64,000 nt of DNA from Phil1 sp964487565 (GCA_964487565.1 CAZARN010000002.1:1-64000), one strand, 5' to 3'. Positions 51,861 through 60,982 are shown, counted from the stretch's first letter. Notes: generated from the sequence alone by a model not told the origin. Program-made: numbers and translations.

Positions 51861-53945
51861 ATGAATATCAGCATCGGATTCGGCTCAATGGTTTTCGGTG
51901 AATCTGAGATGCGTGCAAGGCTTCCGGAAGAGACATATGAAGCCCTGCGCGAAACGATACGCCGCGGTCAGCCCCTCGGGCGTCACATCGCAGGGCCTCT
52001 TGCAAATGCGATGAAGGACTGGGCGATCGAAAAGGGCGCGACCCACTTCACGCACTGGTTCCAGCCGCTGACAGGCGTCACTGCGGAAAAGCACGATGCG
52101 TTCATCTCCGTCGGCCCCGACGGAAACGCCATTGAAGAATTTTCCGGCAGGGAGCTTGTCATGGGCGAGCCTGACGCTTCCAGCTTTCCCTCAGGCGGGC
52201 TTCGCGCCACGTTTGAGGCGCGCGGTTATACCGCATGGGATCCGACTTCCTTTGCTTTCATAAAGGACGGCACGCTTTGCATACCATCCGTGTTCTGTTC
52301 ATACGGCGGCGACGCGCTTGACAAAAAGATGCCCCTGCTGCGTTCCATCGAGCTTGTTGAAAAGCAGGCGCTCCGCCTCCTTCACGCGATGGGCGTCGAC
52401 GATGTTGCCCGCGTGAAGCCCACGGTGGGCGCCGAGCAGGAATATTTTCTCGTTGACGCGCAGCTTTGCGCGAAACGGCGCGATCTTGTGCTTTGCGGCA
52501 GAACGCTTTTCGGCGCGAAGCCGGCGAAAAGTCAGGAGCTTGACGACCACTATTTCGGCGCGATAGACGAGCGCGTGCAGGCTTTCATGGCAGAGCTTGA
52601 CGAGGAGCTGTGGAAGCTCGGAGTATACGCAAAAACCGAACATAAGGAAGTCGCGCCCGGTCAGTACGAGCTTGCGCCAAGCTTCACGGACGCAAATACC
52701 GCCACAGACCACAATCAGCTCACGATGGAGCTGATGCGCCGCCTTGCGCCCCGCCACGGCTTCGTTTGTCTGCTGCATGAAAAGCCGTTCATGGGCCTCA
52801 ACGGAAGCGGCAAGCACAACAACTGGTCGCTTGCGACGGACACCGGCTTAAATCTGCTTTCGCCCGGCAAGGACCCGGCCAACAACACGCTGTTTCTTCT
52901 TATACTTACAGCCATACTCAAGGCTGTCGATGAGCATCAGGATCTGCTGCGCGTGTGCATCGCTGGCGCGTCAAACGATCTCCGCCTCGGTCAGACGGAG
53001 GCGCCGCCCGCGATCGTTTCCGTTTTTCTCGGCGACGAGCTGACCGCTATCCTTGAAGCTGCCGCAAACGGCAACGGTTACGGCGCGTCGGCGGAGCGCA
53101 TGCTTGAAAGCGGCATCACAGCCATGCCGCGCATTCGCATGGACAATACCGATCGCAACCGCACCGCTCCGTTCGCCTTCACGGGCAACAAGTTCGAGTT
53201 CCGTATGCCCGGCGCAAGCCAGTCGATAGCCGACGCGAACATAGTCATCAACACCATTGCCGCGGACGCCTTCGCCGCATATTCCGACGCGCTTGAAGCT
53301 TCACCCGACAGGGAAGCCTGCGCCAAGGAGCTTATCGCCATGAGCGCGCGCGAGCATATGCGCATCATTTATTCCGGCAATTGTTATTCCGAGGCATGGG
53401 TGCATGAGGCGCACGCGCGCGGACTCACGGAGCTGCGCACAAGCGTCGACGCGCTTCCCCGCCTGCTCGCGCCCGAAAACGTGACGCTCTTCACGCGCTG
53501 GGGCATTTTCTCGGAAAGAGAGCTTGCGGCGCGCCTTGAGGTGATGCTCGAAAGCTATGCGAAGGTAACGTTCATCGAAGCGCGCACGATGCTTGAAATG
53601 GCGCGCTGCGAGATAATACCCGCCTGTTCCAAGGCACAGAGGCTCACGGCGATGGCCTTCAACGAAAAGCGTGAAGCGGGCGTTGCCGGCGAAAGCGAAA
53701 AACGCAGGCTTTGCGCCGCCGACGCGCTGCTGACAGACGTTGACGCCCGCACGGAAACGCTCATGGACGCGCTTTCCCGCGCCGAGGCCGCGCCTGATGC
53801 AAAAGCATCCTCCGCGCTCTGCCGCGATGAAGTTATCCCGGCAATGGCAAGTCTGCGCGAGGCCGCCGATTCGCTTGAGCGTATGACCTCCGCAAGGCTT
53901 TGGCCCTTCCCGGTATATGAGGAGCTTTTGATGGGCACAAAATAA
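51861..53945 (+). CDS. glnN: Glutamine synthetase type III
   Basis: ATP-dependent ammonia assimilation enzyme of the large GSIII class. The 694 residues match the usual length near 700, far above GSI (about 470). THWFQPLTGVTAEKHDAFI, GAEQEYFLVD, KTEHKEVAPGQYELAP, NGSGKHNNWSLATDTG and APFAFTGNKFEFRMPGASQS are hallmark segments with metal and substrate residues. The ATG at 51861 (MNISIGFGSMVFGE) follows GAGGT. With gdhA it forms the nitrogen-assimilation region. Confidence 0.96.
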   Translation: MNISIGFGSMVFGESEMRARLPEETYEALRETIRRGQPLGRHIAGPLANAMKDWAIEKGATHFTHWFQPLTGVTAEKHDAFISVGPDGNAIEEFSGRELVMGEPDASSFPSGGLRATFEARGYTAWDPTSFAFIKDGTLCIPSVFCSYGGDALDKKMPLLRSIELVEKQALRLLHAMGVDDVARVKPTVGAEQEYFLVDAQLCAKRRDLVLCGRTLFGAKPAKSQELDDHYFGAIDERVQAFMAELDEELWKLGVYAKTEHKEVAPGQYELAPSFTDANTATDHNQLTMELMRRLAPRHGFVCLLHEKPFMGLNGSGKHNNWSLATDTGLNLLSPGKDPANNTLFLLILTAILKAVDEHQDLLRVCIAGASNDLRLGQTEAPPAIVSVFLGDELTAILEAAANGNGYGASAERMLESGITAMPRIRMDNTDRNRTAPFAFTGNKFEFRMPGASQSIADANIVINTIAADAFAAYSDALEASPDREACAKELIAMSAREHMRIIYSGNCYSEAWVHEAHARGLTELRTSVDALPRLLAPENVTLFTRWGIFSERELAARLEVMLESYAKVTFIEARTMLEMARCEIIPACSKAQRLTAMAFNEKREAGVAGESEKRRLCAADALLTDVDARTETLMDALSRAEAAPDAKASSALCRDEVIPAMASLREAADSLERMTSARLWPFPVYEELLMGTK

Positions 53946-53992
53946 CAGACGCGGTCAATTCATGCGTAGAACAGTATATTTTCCGCATTGTA

Positions 53993-54021
53993 TTGACATA
54001 TAACAAAGTCCGATTTATGAT
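53993..54021 (+). promoter_or_regulatory. Promoter for gdhA
   Basis: A perfect TTGACA (53993-53998), 17-nt spacer, TATGAT (54016-54021). gdhA can thus be expressed apart from glnN. Confidence 0.75.
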
Positions 54022-54093
54022 TACGTTGGCGTGTGGCAACACAGGTCAGGGTTGCCGTGCGCAAACATCAACCATTAAATCGGAGGTAAAACC

Positions 54094-55440
54094 ATGAACG
54101 CTTACATTCAGGAAGTCCTGGATAAGGTCGAAAAGCGGGACAAGAACGAACCCGAGTTTCTTCAGACCGTTGAAGAGGTTCTGAAGTCTCTTGAAACCGT
54201 TGTTGCACAGCATCCCGAGTATCAGAAGGCCGGTCTGCTTGAAAGGCTCGTTGAGCCGGAGCGCGTGATCGAGTTCCGTGTTACCTGGGTTGACGATGCC
54301 GGCAAGGTGAATGTCAATCGCGGCTTCCGCGTCCAGTTCAACAGCGCGATCGGGCCCTACAAGGGCGGCCTGCGCTTTGCTTCCCATGTCAATCTGTCCG
54401 TCATGAAGTTCCTCGGCTTCGAGCAGACCTTCAAGAACAGCCTCACCTCCCTCCCCATGGGCGGCGGCAAGGGCGGCAGCGACTTTGACCCCAACGGCAA
54501 GAGCGACGGCGAAGTCATGCGCTTCTGCCAGGCTTTCATGACTGAACTCCAGCGTCATATCGGTCCCAGCATCGACGTTCCCGCCGGCGATATCGGCGTG
54601 GGCGGCCGCGAGATCGGCTATCTTTTCGGACAGTACAAGCGCATCCGCGGCGCATATGAGAACGGCGTTCTCACCGGCAAAGGCCCGTCCTTCGGCGGCA
54701 GCGTTATCCGTCCGGAAGCCACCGGTTTCGGCGCGGTGTATTATCTCAACGAAGTGTTGAAGCATGAGAACGACTCCATCAAGGGCAAGACCATCATAAT
54801 GTCCGGCTTCGGCAACGTGGCCTGGGGCGTTGCGATGAAGGCTGCGCAGCTTGGCGCCAAGGTCGTCACCCTTGCGGGTCCCGACGGTTATATCTACGAT
54901 AAGGACGGCATTTCCACGCAGGAGAAGTGGGATTACATGCTCACCATGCGTGCTTCCGGCCGCAACAAGGCTCAGGATTATGCCGACAAGTTCGGCGTGC
55001 CTTTCTTCGCAGGCAAGAAGCCCTGGGGTCAGAAGGGCGACATCTGCATGCCTTGCGCCTATCAGAACGAGATCGGTATGCCTGAGGCCGAGCAGATCCT
55101 TGCAAACGGCACCAAGTATTATATCGAAGTCGCCAACATGCCCACCACCAACGAAGCGCTTTACTTCCTCATGGATAAGGGCCTTGTTGTCGCTCCGTCC
55201 AAGGCTGTCAATGCCGGCGGCGTTGCCGTGTCCGGTCTTGAGATGAGCCAGAACGCCGAGCGCCTCGCCTGGAAGGCCGAGGAAGTCGACTCGCAGCTCC
55301 ACACCATCATGATCAACATCCATGCGGCTTCCGCCAAGGCGGCCGAGGAATGCGGCCTTGGTTACAACCTCGTTGCCGGTGCGAACATCGCCGGTTTCAA
55401 GAAGGTTGCCGACGCCATGATGGCTCAGGGCCTTGTCTGA
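54094..55440 (+). CDS. gdhA: Glutamate dehydrogenase, NADP-type
   Basis: Catalyses 2-oxoglutarate + NH3 to glutamate. The 448 residues have the hexameric-type core: GPYKGGLRFASHVNLSVMKF (about 88-107), the active-site lysine in LPMGGGKGGSDFDPNGKS, GVGGREIGYLFGQYKRI, and the Rossmann fold SGFGNVAWGVAMKAAQLGA (about 236-254). It looks like the small biosynthetic, NADPH-dependent form. Codon use is strongly biased toward a few codons, as in highly expressed genes. Confidence 0.96.
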   Translation: MNAYIQEVLDKVEKRDKNEPEFLQTVEEVLKSLETVVAQHPEYQKAGLLERLVEPERVIEFRVTWVDDAGKVNVNRGFRVQFNSAIGPYKGGLRFASHVNLSVMKFLGFEQTFKNSLTSLPMGGGKGGSDFDPNGKSDGEVMRFCQAFMTELQRHIGPSIDVPAGDIGVGGREIGYLFGQYKRIRGAYENGVLTGKGPSFGGSVIRPEATGFGAVYYLNEVLKHENDSIKGKTIIMSGFGNVAWGVAMKAAQLGAKVVTLAGPDGYIYDKDGISTQEKWDYMLTMRASGRNKAQDYADKFGVPFFAGKKPWGQKGDICMPCAYQNEIGMPEAEQILANGTKYYIEVANMPTTNEALYFLMDKGLVVAPSKAVNAGGVAVSGLEMSQNAERLAWKAEEVDSQLHTIMINIHAASAKAAEECGLGYNLVAGANIAGFKKVADAMMAQGLV

Positions 55441-55463
55441 CAAAGACACAGTTCAAACATGCG

Positions 55464-55495
55464 AAAGCTCCCCGCCCTTTCGGGCGGGGAGCTTT
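55464..55495 (+). terminator. Bidirectional terminator gdhA/coaW
   Basis: A perfect 14-bp stem (55464-55477 with 55482-55495) and TTTC loop. T tracts follow on both strands, so it serves gdhA and the convergent pantothenate kinase gene. Confidence 0.9.
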
Positions 55496-55512
55496 TATCA
55501 TATAACCGTGTT

Positions 55513-56337
55513 TTATCTGTCAAGATAAGGCAGCGCTGCGCCGATAGCCGTTGCGAACACCGCATCCTCCGGAATGAAAAAGTGCACGTCGGAGAGTTCC
55601 TCGACGCTTGCAAGCACCTTCGGCGCAAGCGACATTTTGGCAAGCGTGCCGATGAGCACAACGTCGCGCACAGGATCGTTCCTTAACGCAAACACGCAAA
55701 GCATGCCTACGGTCTGGAACACCATGTTGATGAGGCCCATGGATATGTCCGCGTTGCTCGCCGCGCTGACCACCTTGCCGAAGTTTGAAGCCGTGGTGTG
55801 AGGCGCAAGCTGGGAGATATCATCCTTGCATATATCCGAAACCATCAGATCGACGTTTTTGATATCGCCCTCAAGAGCCATTTTCTCGAGGCGCGAATGA
55901 TCGTTTTCGTGGAAAATATGCCACGCGAGGCCGGTGAGCGTTCCGCCGCCCACGCCGCTGCCGCCGATATGTATATTGCCCGTCTTTCCGGCACGCACAA
56001 ACGCGGTGCCCGTGCCGAGGCTCACGACGAGCGCTTCTTCTTTACCGCTCAGGTGAAGTCCGCCGGCGCCGATCGCGTCGAACTCATCGACATGCTCTGT
56101 GCGCACGCCGTATATCTCGCCGTCAACAAGCGAAGAGCCGACGCCCGTGAGCACGAAACGCGAAACATCGGACAGAGGGACTCGGTTCGTGTTCAGGAAA
56201 TTGCCTATCGCGCCGTACATTGAAGTGAGCCTGTCCGACGCCTCGACCTGCAGCATGGATATGCGCTCCCCATCGTTGCGGAATCCCGCGACTTTCGTGG
56301 TTGAGCCGCCTATGTCTATGCCAAGAATCACGCTCAT
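55513..56337 (-). CDS. coaW: Type II pantothenate kinase
   Basis: First step of coenzyme A synthesis. The 274-residue ASKHA kinase has ILGIDIGGSTTKVAGF (about 4-19), the Glu/Arg region, LVVSLGTGTAFVRAG (about 104-118) and HIGGSGVGGGTLTGLAWHIF. It matches the type II (Staphylococcus/eukaryotic) class, which is typically insensitive to feedback by CoA. It overlaps the ECF S-component gene by 4 nt, which suggests pantothenate uptake and use are linked. Confidence 0.9.
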   Translation of the reverse strand: MSVILGIDIGGSTTKVAGFRNDGERISMLQVEASDRLTSMYGAIGNFLNTNRVPLSDVSRFVLTGVGSSLVDGEIYGVRTEHVDEFDAIGAGGLHLSGKEEALVVSLGTGTAFVRAGKTGNIHIGGSGVGGGTLTGLAWHIFHENDHSRLEKMALEGDIKNVDLMVSDICKDDISQLAPHTTASNFGKVVSAASNADISMGLINMVFQTVGMLCVFALRNDPVRDVVLIGTLAKMSLAPKVLASVEELSDVHFFIPEDAVFATAIGAALPYLDR

Positions 56338-56978
56338 TCGGCTTTCTCCCCGTTGTCGTCACCATCCGCAGCAATGCGTCTGTGGTTGATGCGGCGATCC
56401 CATGCGGGTGAAAGCGCTTTATAAGCAAGCGGAACGATGATCGCCGCCGCGGCAAGCTCTATCAGGCCGTTCACGCCGATTATCGTCATGAATATTGTTT
56501 TGAACAGCTCAAAAAACGCAGCATAGCTTTCAAACATGCCACCGAAGATATAAATGGCCGAAAGCACCAGCACCGTGTTTGTGAGCGTTGCCGCGATAGC
56601 GGCAACCATCGCGTCAACGAACTGCGGCGCGCGTGTTTTCTTCATCGCGGCGAACACCAGCCCGCCCACAAGGCCCACAAGAATACGCGGCACAACGGAG
56701 ATGAGCGGGTTCGTGAACATCACCCAAAGCGGATTCGTGAACGCGCGGATCATACATGTGACGCCCCAGACGCCGCCCAGAACCGCGCCGTACTTCCAGC
56801 CCAGGAAACACGCGCCTAGCGCGACGACAATATGCAGCGTGGTTATTTCAACAACGCCCACCGTGATATAACCCGTGTACGGCACGACCGTCATGACGAT
56901 AATGAGCGCGCTGAGAATGGCTGTAAGCACCAGCTCGCGCAGCTTCTCATGACTTATGGTCTTTGCTGATGTATTCAT
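56334..56978 (-). CDS. ECF transporter S-component, probably pantothenate
   Basis: A 214-residue membrane protein with about six segments, of the energy-coupling-factor substrate-binding family (LVLTAILSALIIVMTVVP near the start, then GWKYGAVLGGVWGVTCMIRA). The coupling modules EcfA/EcfT are not in the window and are normally shared. Overlap with coaW makes pantothenate (PanT-like) the likely ligand, by inference. Other vitamins cannot be excluded. Confidence 0.85.
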   Translation of the reverse strand: MNTSAKTISHEKLRELVLTAILSALIIVMTVVPYTGYITVGVVEITTLHIVVALGACFLGWKYGAVLGGVWGVTCMIRAFTNPLWVMFTNPLISVVPRILVGLVGGLVFAAMKKTRAPQFVDAMVAAIAATLTNTVLVLSAIYIFGGMFESYAAFFELFKTIFMTIIGVNGLIELAAAAIIVPLAYKALSPAWDRRINHRRIAADGDDNGEKAE

Positions 56979-57127
56979 ATTATCAATACCGTCCCTTCCA
57001 TATGGATAACATAGTACAACTGGTATTATAACTTCTGAAACGGTATTTTACAATGAAATTGCTCGTCTGTCTCGCATTCGGTTTATGAATGAAGTCATGA
57101 AAACCTTTTTGTGCACAAATTGTTTGC

Positions 57128-57156
57128 TTTACATGCTTACTGTCAAAATGTATAAT
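57128..57156 (+). promoter_or_regulatory. Promoter for vanW-family gene
   Basis: TTTACA (57128-57133), 17-nt spacer, perfect TATAAT (57151-57156). The start near 57163 supports translation from 57204. The stretch 56979-57127 holds no gene and would carry the reverse promoter for the ECF gene. Confidence 0.75.
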
Positions 57157-57203
57157 TGTATAGGTCTATAAAATATGCAATCATACACAAAGGGGTTTAC
57201 AGG

Positions 57204-58784
57204 ATGGAGAATGCAGCGGGCATGAAAAGCACAACACCAAAAAAGAAAGCTCTCATAACCGTCGCTGTGATTTTGCTTGCGGCGGCGGTCGTCTGCGCGG
57301 CGGTGATACTGGCGCTCAAGATCAAAGCCGAAAAGGAAGAGGAACAGCGTCAGGCGATCATCAATTCCGGAACGTTCCACAACGGAATAACCGTCGGCGG
57401 CGTAGACGTTTCCGGCATGAGCATGGAAGAAGCCGCCGAAGCGCTTAAAGTTTCGGAAGCAGCGCTTACGGCCGATGTGGGCTTCACCCTCACAGACGGC
57501 ACGAATTCCTATGAAGCGCCGGCGTCATGCTTCACCATAACATACGATACCGCGGACAAGCTGAACGAAGCCATGCAGCTTGCGCGCGAAGGCACGCTCG
57601 ACGAGCTTTTGGCGGAGCTTGACGACATTGAAACAAACGGGCGCAGCTTTGACATTTCTTATGAAGTCACGGCCGATTTTTCCGGTTTTGTTTCCGAAAT
57701 CGCAAATGCGCTTTATGTCGCGCCCACGGACGCCACCTTCTCCGTCAAGCCGCTTGAAATGAACGACGAAACCGACGCGCAGAACGCCGTCAACATCGGT
57801 CTGCCTGCGGCGGCGGAAGGCGCGGACCCCGGCGATATACGCGATCTGCGTTTTGATTTTGTCGAGGGGATCGACGGCGTCTATCTCGATCAGGAGGCGC
57901 TGCTCGGCACGCTCGCATCAAGGCTTGAGGCGCGCGAATACGGCGAGGTCAGCTTTGAAACGCAGCCGCTCGCGCCCGAGGTCACGATCGCGACGATCAA
58001 AGAAAACCTCGTGCTCCGTTCGAGCGCGTACACCTCTTACGGCAGCGGTCATTACGCCCGCCCGTCCCGCGTCCACAACATGACAAAGGCCTGCGGACTC
58101 ATATACGGCACCATCCTCCAGCCCGGCGATGTGCTCTCCTGCAACACGCTTTTGGGCAACAGATATGAAAAATACGGCTGGCAGCTCGCTCCCGCGGTCA
58201 TCGAGGGCGGCGCCAACACCGAGGATCAGCCCGGCGGCGGCGTTTGCCAGGTTTCGACCACCATGTATAACGCGGTGCTCAAGGGCGATTATACCATCGT
58301 ATACCGCCAGGCGCATTCGAGCAGGCTCAGCTATATTGACGGCGGACTTGACGCCACGATAAACACCGGAACGATCGACTTCAAGTGGTCCAACAACACC
58401 CAAAGCCCGGTCTATGTTTTCACATGGATCGATACGGACAAGAAGCTGATCTGGTGTGAGATATACGGCGAGCCGTTTGCGAGCACATTCGACGAGATAG
58501 AGCTTGTCAGCGAACGCAAGCCCGACATCGCGCCGACTGCGGACGAGTTTATTCAGGTCACATGGCTCTCGGCGCCGTACTGGGCGCTCAAAAACGCCGC
58601 CAAGACAGGCTATGTTTATGATACCTACAAGGTATATAAGCTCAACGGCGAGGTCGTTGACAAGGTGTTCATCACGACCACAACATACAAGATGCACCCG
58701 AACAGATACTTTGTCTGGACGGGATACGTTCCCGGCACTCCGCTTGACGCGATGTATAAGATAGTGATTGAGCCGACTGCCTGA
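57204..58784 (+). CDS. VanW family protein, membrane-anchored
   Basis: A 526-residue protein. After a charged start, ALITVAVILLAAAVVCAAVI (about 15-34) is a single membrane anchor. Residues about 60-260 form two PG-binding-like modules. The VanW domain (about 280-430) includes HNMTKACGLIYGTILQPGD, GGANTEDQPGGGVCQVSTT and QAHSSRLSYIDGGLDAT. The VanW role is unresolved. Some family members sit in vancomycin-resistance clusters, but this architecture is common in ordinary clostridial genomes and no van regulators are near. The start is set by AAAGGGG upstream and by the promoter. Confidence 0.88.
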   Translation: MENAAGMKSTTPKKKALITVAVILLAAAVVCAAVILALKIKAEKEEEQRQAIINSGTFHNGITVGGVDVSGMSMEEAAEALKVSEAALTADVGFTLTDGTNSYEAPASCFTITYDTADKLNEAMQLAREGTLDELLAELDDIETNGRSFDISYEVTADFSGFVSEIANALYVAPTDATFSVKPLEMNDETDAQNAVNIGLPAAAEGADPGDIRDLRFDFVEGIDGVYLDQEALLGTLASRLEAREYGEVSFETQPLAPEVTIATIKENLVLRSSAYTSYGSGHYARPSRVHNMTKACGLIYGTILQPGDVLSCNTLLGNRYEKYGWQLAPAVIEGGANTEDQPGGGVCQVSTTMYNAVLKGDYTIVYRQAHSSRLSYIDGGLDATINTGTIDFKWSNNTQSPVYVFTWIDTDKKLIWCEIYGEPFASTFDEIELVSERKPDIAPTADEFIQVTWLSAPYWALKNAAKTGYVYDTYKVYKLNGEVVDKVFITTTTYKMHPNRYFVWTGYVPGTPLDAMYKIVIEPTA

Positions 58785-58822
58785 GGCCAAAATATTTCAG
58801 GTATAAAACAAAAAAATATAGC

Positions 58823-58852
58823 TTGCATCTTCTGCTTCCGTCATGGTATTAT
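58823..58852 (+). promoter_or_regulatory. Extended -10 promoter of the uraA leader
   Basis: TTGCAT (58823-58828), 18-nt spacer, TATTAT (58847-58852) with an extended TGG just before it. Transcription would begin near 58859, 32 nt before a small open reading frame. Confidence 0.65.
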
Positions 58853-58890
58853 AGTCGTCAGAAAATTTGAAAAAGCGCGGAGGCAGACTG

Positions 58891-58962
58891 ATGAAAAAGA
58901 GGATTTGCATCACAAAGTTCCCCAAGCTCAGTCTTTCCAAAGCTAAATTATCTGTTTTGTAA
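58891..58962 (+). CDS. 23-residue leader peptide ahead of uracil permease
   Basis: A short reading frame starting MKKRICITKF and ending KLSVL. GGAGG lies 7 nt before its ATG. Its TAA stop (58960-58962) falls on the first bases of the terminator stem. The bases just before the stop are rich in T (TTATCTGTTTTG). This arrangement matches the logic of the E. coli pyrBI leader: RNA polymerase pausing at low UTP lets the ribosome catch up and prevent the terminator hairpin. No matching peptide is known to me, and the peptide sequence itself may not matter. Confidence 0.6.
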   Translation: MKKRICITKFPKLSLSKAKLSVL

Positions 58963-58992
58963 ATGACGGATTTCGTATCCGTCATTTTTTTT
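58961..58992 (+). terminator. Attenuator terminator before uracil permease
   Basis: A perfect 11-bp stem (58961-58971 with 58977-58987), 5-nt loop and a run of eight T (58985-58992), only 32 nt before the permease ATG. Part of it is covered when a ribosome stops at 58960-58962. No PyrR-binding consensus was seen by eye. Confidence 0.8.
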
Positions 58993-59024
58993 GAACTTAT
59001 TTTAACCAAGGAGGATAATCACAG

Positions 59025-60368
59025 ATGAACGAGATCAAAACCGGCGGGATTTACGACGCCCGCAAGGAGCTTGGCTGGCCGCGTACGATCCTGCTAGGCT
59101 TCCAGCACATGTTCGCCATGTTCGGCGCGACGGTGCTCGTGCCCGCGCTGACAGGCCTTTCCGTATCGGCGACGCTGCTGTTCGCAGGTCTTGGCACGCT
59201 GCTCTTCCACCTCATCACCAAGCGCAAGGTGCCTGCATTCCTCGGCTCTTCCTTCGCATTTCTTGCCGGCTATTGGGCGATCGCACCCAACGGCGAACCT
59301 GAACTTCTGCCGTATGCGTGCTTCGGCGTCGCTGTCGCCGGGCTCATGTATGTGATTCTCTCCATCCTCTTCAAATCGTTCGGCGTGAAAAAAGTCATGC
59401 GCTTCTTCCCGCCCATCGTCACCGGCCCGATAATCATCGCGATAGGCCTCACGCTCTCCTCTTCCGCAGTATCCAATTGCGCCACGAACTGGTGGATAGC
59501 GCTTGCGGCAATAATCGTGGTCATCGTATGCAATATCTGGGGCAAGGGCATGATTAAGATCATCCCCATCCTCCTCGGCGTTGTCGTGAGCTATGCGATC
59601 GCAGCGGTCTCCGGACAGTGCGATTTCACCCGAGTCGCGGAAGCCGCCTGGCTCGGCCTGCCTTTCCAGTGGCAGAACACCGCCTTCGCCATATTCGACG
59701 GCGAAGTCAATGTTTCCCTCCTTATCACGGCTATCATCACCATCGTGCCCATCTCGCTTGCAACGATGGTCGAGCATATCGGCGACATCTGCGCCATAAG
59801 CTCAACCTGCGGGCGCAACTACATTGATGATCCCGGCCTGCATCGCACCCTTTTGGGCGACGGTCTTGCAACCACTTTCGCGGCCCTCTTCGGAGCGCCC
59901 GCCAACACAACTTACGGTGAGAATACAGGCGTGCTCGTGCTCTCAAGGGTGTTCGATCCGTTCGTTATCCGCATCGCCGCGTTCATCGCCATTCTCTTCA
60001 GCTTCTCGCCCAAGTTTGCAGCGCTCATAAGCTGCATGCCCGCGAGCACGATCGGCGGCGTTTCGCTGGTGCTTTACGGCATGATCTCCGCAGTCGGCGT
60101 GCGCAACGTGGTTGAGAACAAGGTTGACTTCACCAAGAGCCGCAACGTTATAATCGCGGCGCTCATCCTCGTGCTTGCGATCGGCGTCAAGTTCGGCACG
60201 GGTGGCGCCGAAGCCATCGTGTTCAACATCGGCAGCGTGACCATCAGCCTTTCCGGTCTTGCCGTTGCTGCCATCATCGGCATTTTGCTCAACGCGATCC
60301 TCCCCGGCAAAGATTACGAATTCGGCAAGGATCAGCAGGGCGACACCTCCGTCAACTTCAAGGTCTGA
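59025..60368 (+). CDS. uraA: Uracil permease, UraA/PyrP type
   Basis: NCS2-family proton-coupled importer of 447 residues with about fourteen membrane segments. GFQHMFAMFGATVLVPALTG (about 25-44) opens the first repeat. MVEHIGDICA (about 248-257) carries the uracil-binding Glu and the His, and APANTTYGENTGVLVLSRV (about 288-306) carries the second Glu. These fit uracil over xanthine members. AAGGAGG lies 9 nt before the ATG. A leader peptide and terminator sit between the promoter and this gene. Confidence 0.92.
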   Translation: MNEIKTGGIYDARKELGWPRTILLGFQHMFAMFGATVLVPALTGLSVSATLLFAGLGTLLFHLITKRKVPAFLGSSFAFLAGYWAIAPNGEPELLPYACFGVAVAGLMYVILSILFKSFGVKKVMRFFPPIVTGPIIIAIGLTLSSSAVSNCATNWWIALAAIIVVIVCNIWGKGMIKIIPILLGVVVSYAIAAVSGQCDFTRVAEAAWLGLPFQWQNTAFAIFDGEVNVSLLITAIITIVPISLATMVEHIGDICAISSTCGRNYIDDPGLHRTLLGDGLATTFAALFGAPANTTYGENTGVLVLSRVFDPFVIRIAAFIAILFSFSPKFAALISCMPASTIGGVSLVLYGMISAVGVRNVVENKVDFTKSRNVIIAALILVLAIGVKFGTGGAEAIVFNIGSVTISLSGLAVAAIIGILLNAILPGKDYEFGKDQQGDTSVNFKV

Positions 60369-60384
60369 TAAACATGCTTGCTCA

Positions 60385-60417
60385 AACGGCCGGCCCATAA
60401 GGGCCGGCCGTTGTTTT
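60385..60417 (+). terminator. Terminator after uracil permease
   Basis: A perfect 12-bp GC-rich stem (60385-60396 with 60401-60412), ATAA loop, then GTTTT. It also faces the convergent deformylase gene. Confidence 0.88.
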
Positions 60418-60429
60418 ATTCAAGCCGCT

Positions 60430-60930
60430 TCAATTTCGGAATGTGCGCTTCATCTGCTGCATGAAAAGGGATTTGTCGTCCACCGCCCTCATCGTTGCAA
60501 GTATGCCGTCAAGATGATCGTATTCATGCTGCAAAAGCTCCGACAAGTCTCCTTCAAGATGCATTTTGAGCGGCCGGAACGCCTCGTCGAGGAAGCTAAT
60601 GTCCGCGCGTCTGAAGCGAGACACCCGCACGATGAGCCCCGGGAAGGACATACAGTCATCCAGCAGCTCGTATTTCTCCTCATCGGGGAACGTCATCACA
60701 GGATTTACGAACACATACGGCTTGTCCGTATACATATATATGAGCCGCTTGGCAACGCCGATCTGCGGCGCGGCGACTGCCCTTCCCGCGCCGTATGTCT
60801 TTCTGTAATCCATCAGCGTGTCATGCAGATCCCGAACCCATCCGGCGACGTTTTGCGCGTCCTCCCGCGTTACCGGCGAACATATTTCATAAAGTCTCGG
60901 GTCGCCCAGCTTCAATATTTCCTTTATCAT
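60430..60930 (-). CDS. def: Peptide deformylase, divergent
   Basis: Removes the formyl group from new proteins. The 166 residues have the late metal motif LLQHEYDHLDGIL (about 130-142) intact. Motif 1 reads GRAVAAPQIG, where the usual form is GVGLAAPQIG, so its second Gly is Ala. Motif 2, usually EGCLS, reads DDCMSFPG with the metal Cys kept. The active-site His and Glu remain, so activity is likely but altered specificity is possible. It may be a second, non-housekeeping deformylase. It lies 53 nt from the fragment upstream. Confidence 0.85.
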   Translation of the reverse strand: MIKEILKLGDPRLYEICSPVTREDAQNVAGWVRDLHDTLMDYRKTYGAGRAVAAPQIGVAKRLIYMYTDKPYVFVNPVMTFPDEEKYELLDDCMSFPGLIVRVSRFRRADISFLDEAFRPLKMHLEGDLSELLQHEYDHLDGILATMRAVDDKSLFMQQMKRTFRN

Positions 60931-60982
60931 TCTTCCTCCGATCCTGAGCCAAGGCTCAAATTCCTTACCATCGCGATATATT

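Noticed and set aside
54046..55449. A 467-codon open frame opposite gdhA
   Set aside because: It mirrors the strongly biased codon use of gdhA, has no ribosome site and no recognisable protein motif.
41409..58784. Vancomycin resistance locus from VanX-like and VanW-like genes
   Set aside because: The two genes are 15 kb apart, and no vanH, vanA-type ligase or VanRS regulators are present. Both families are common in susceptible Clostridia.
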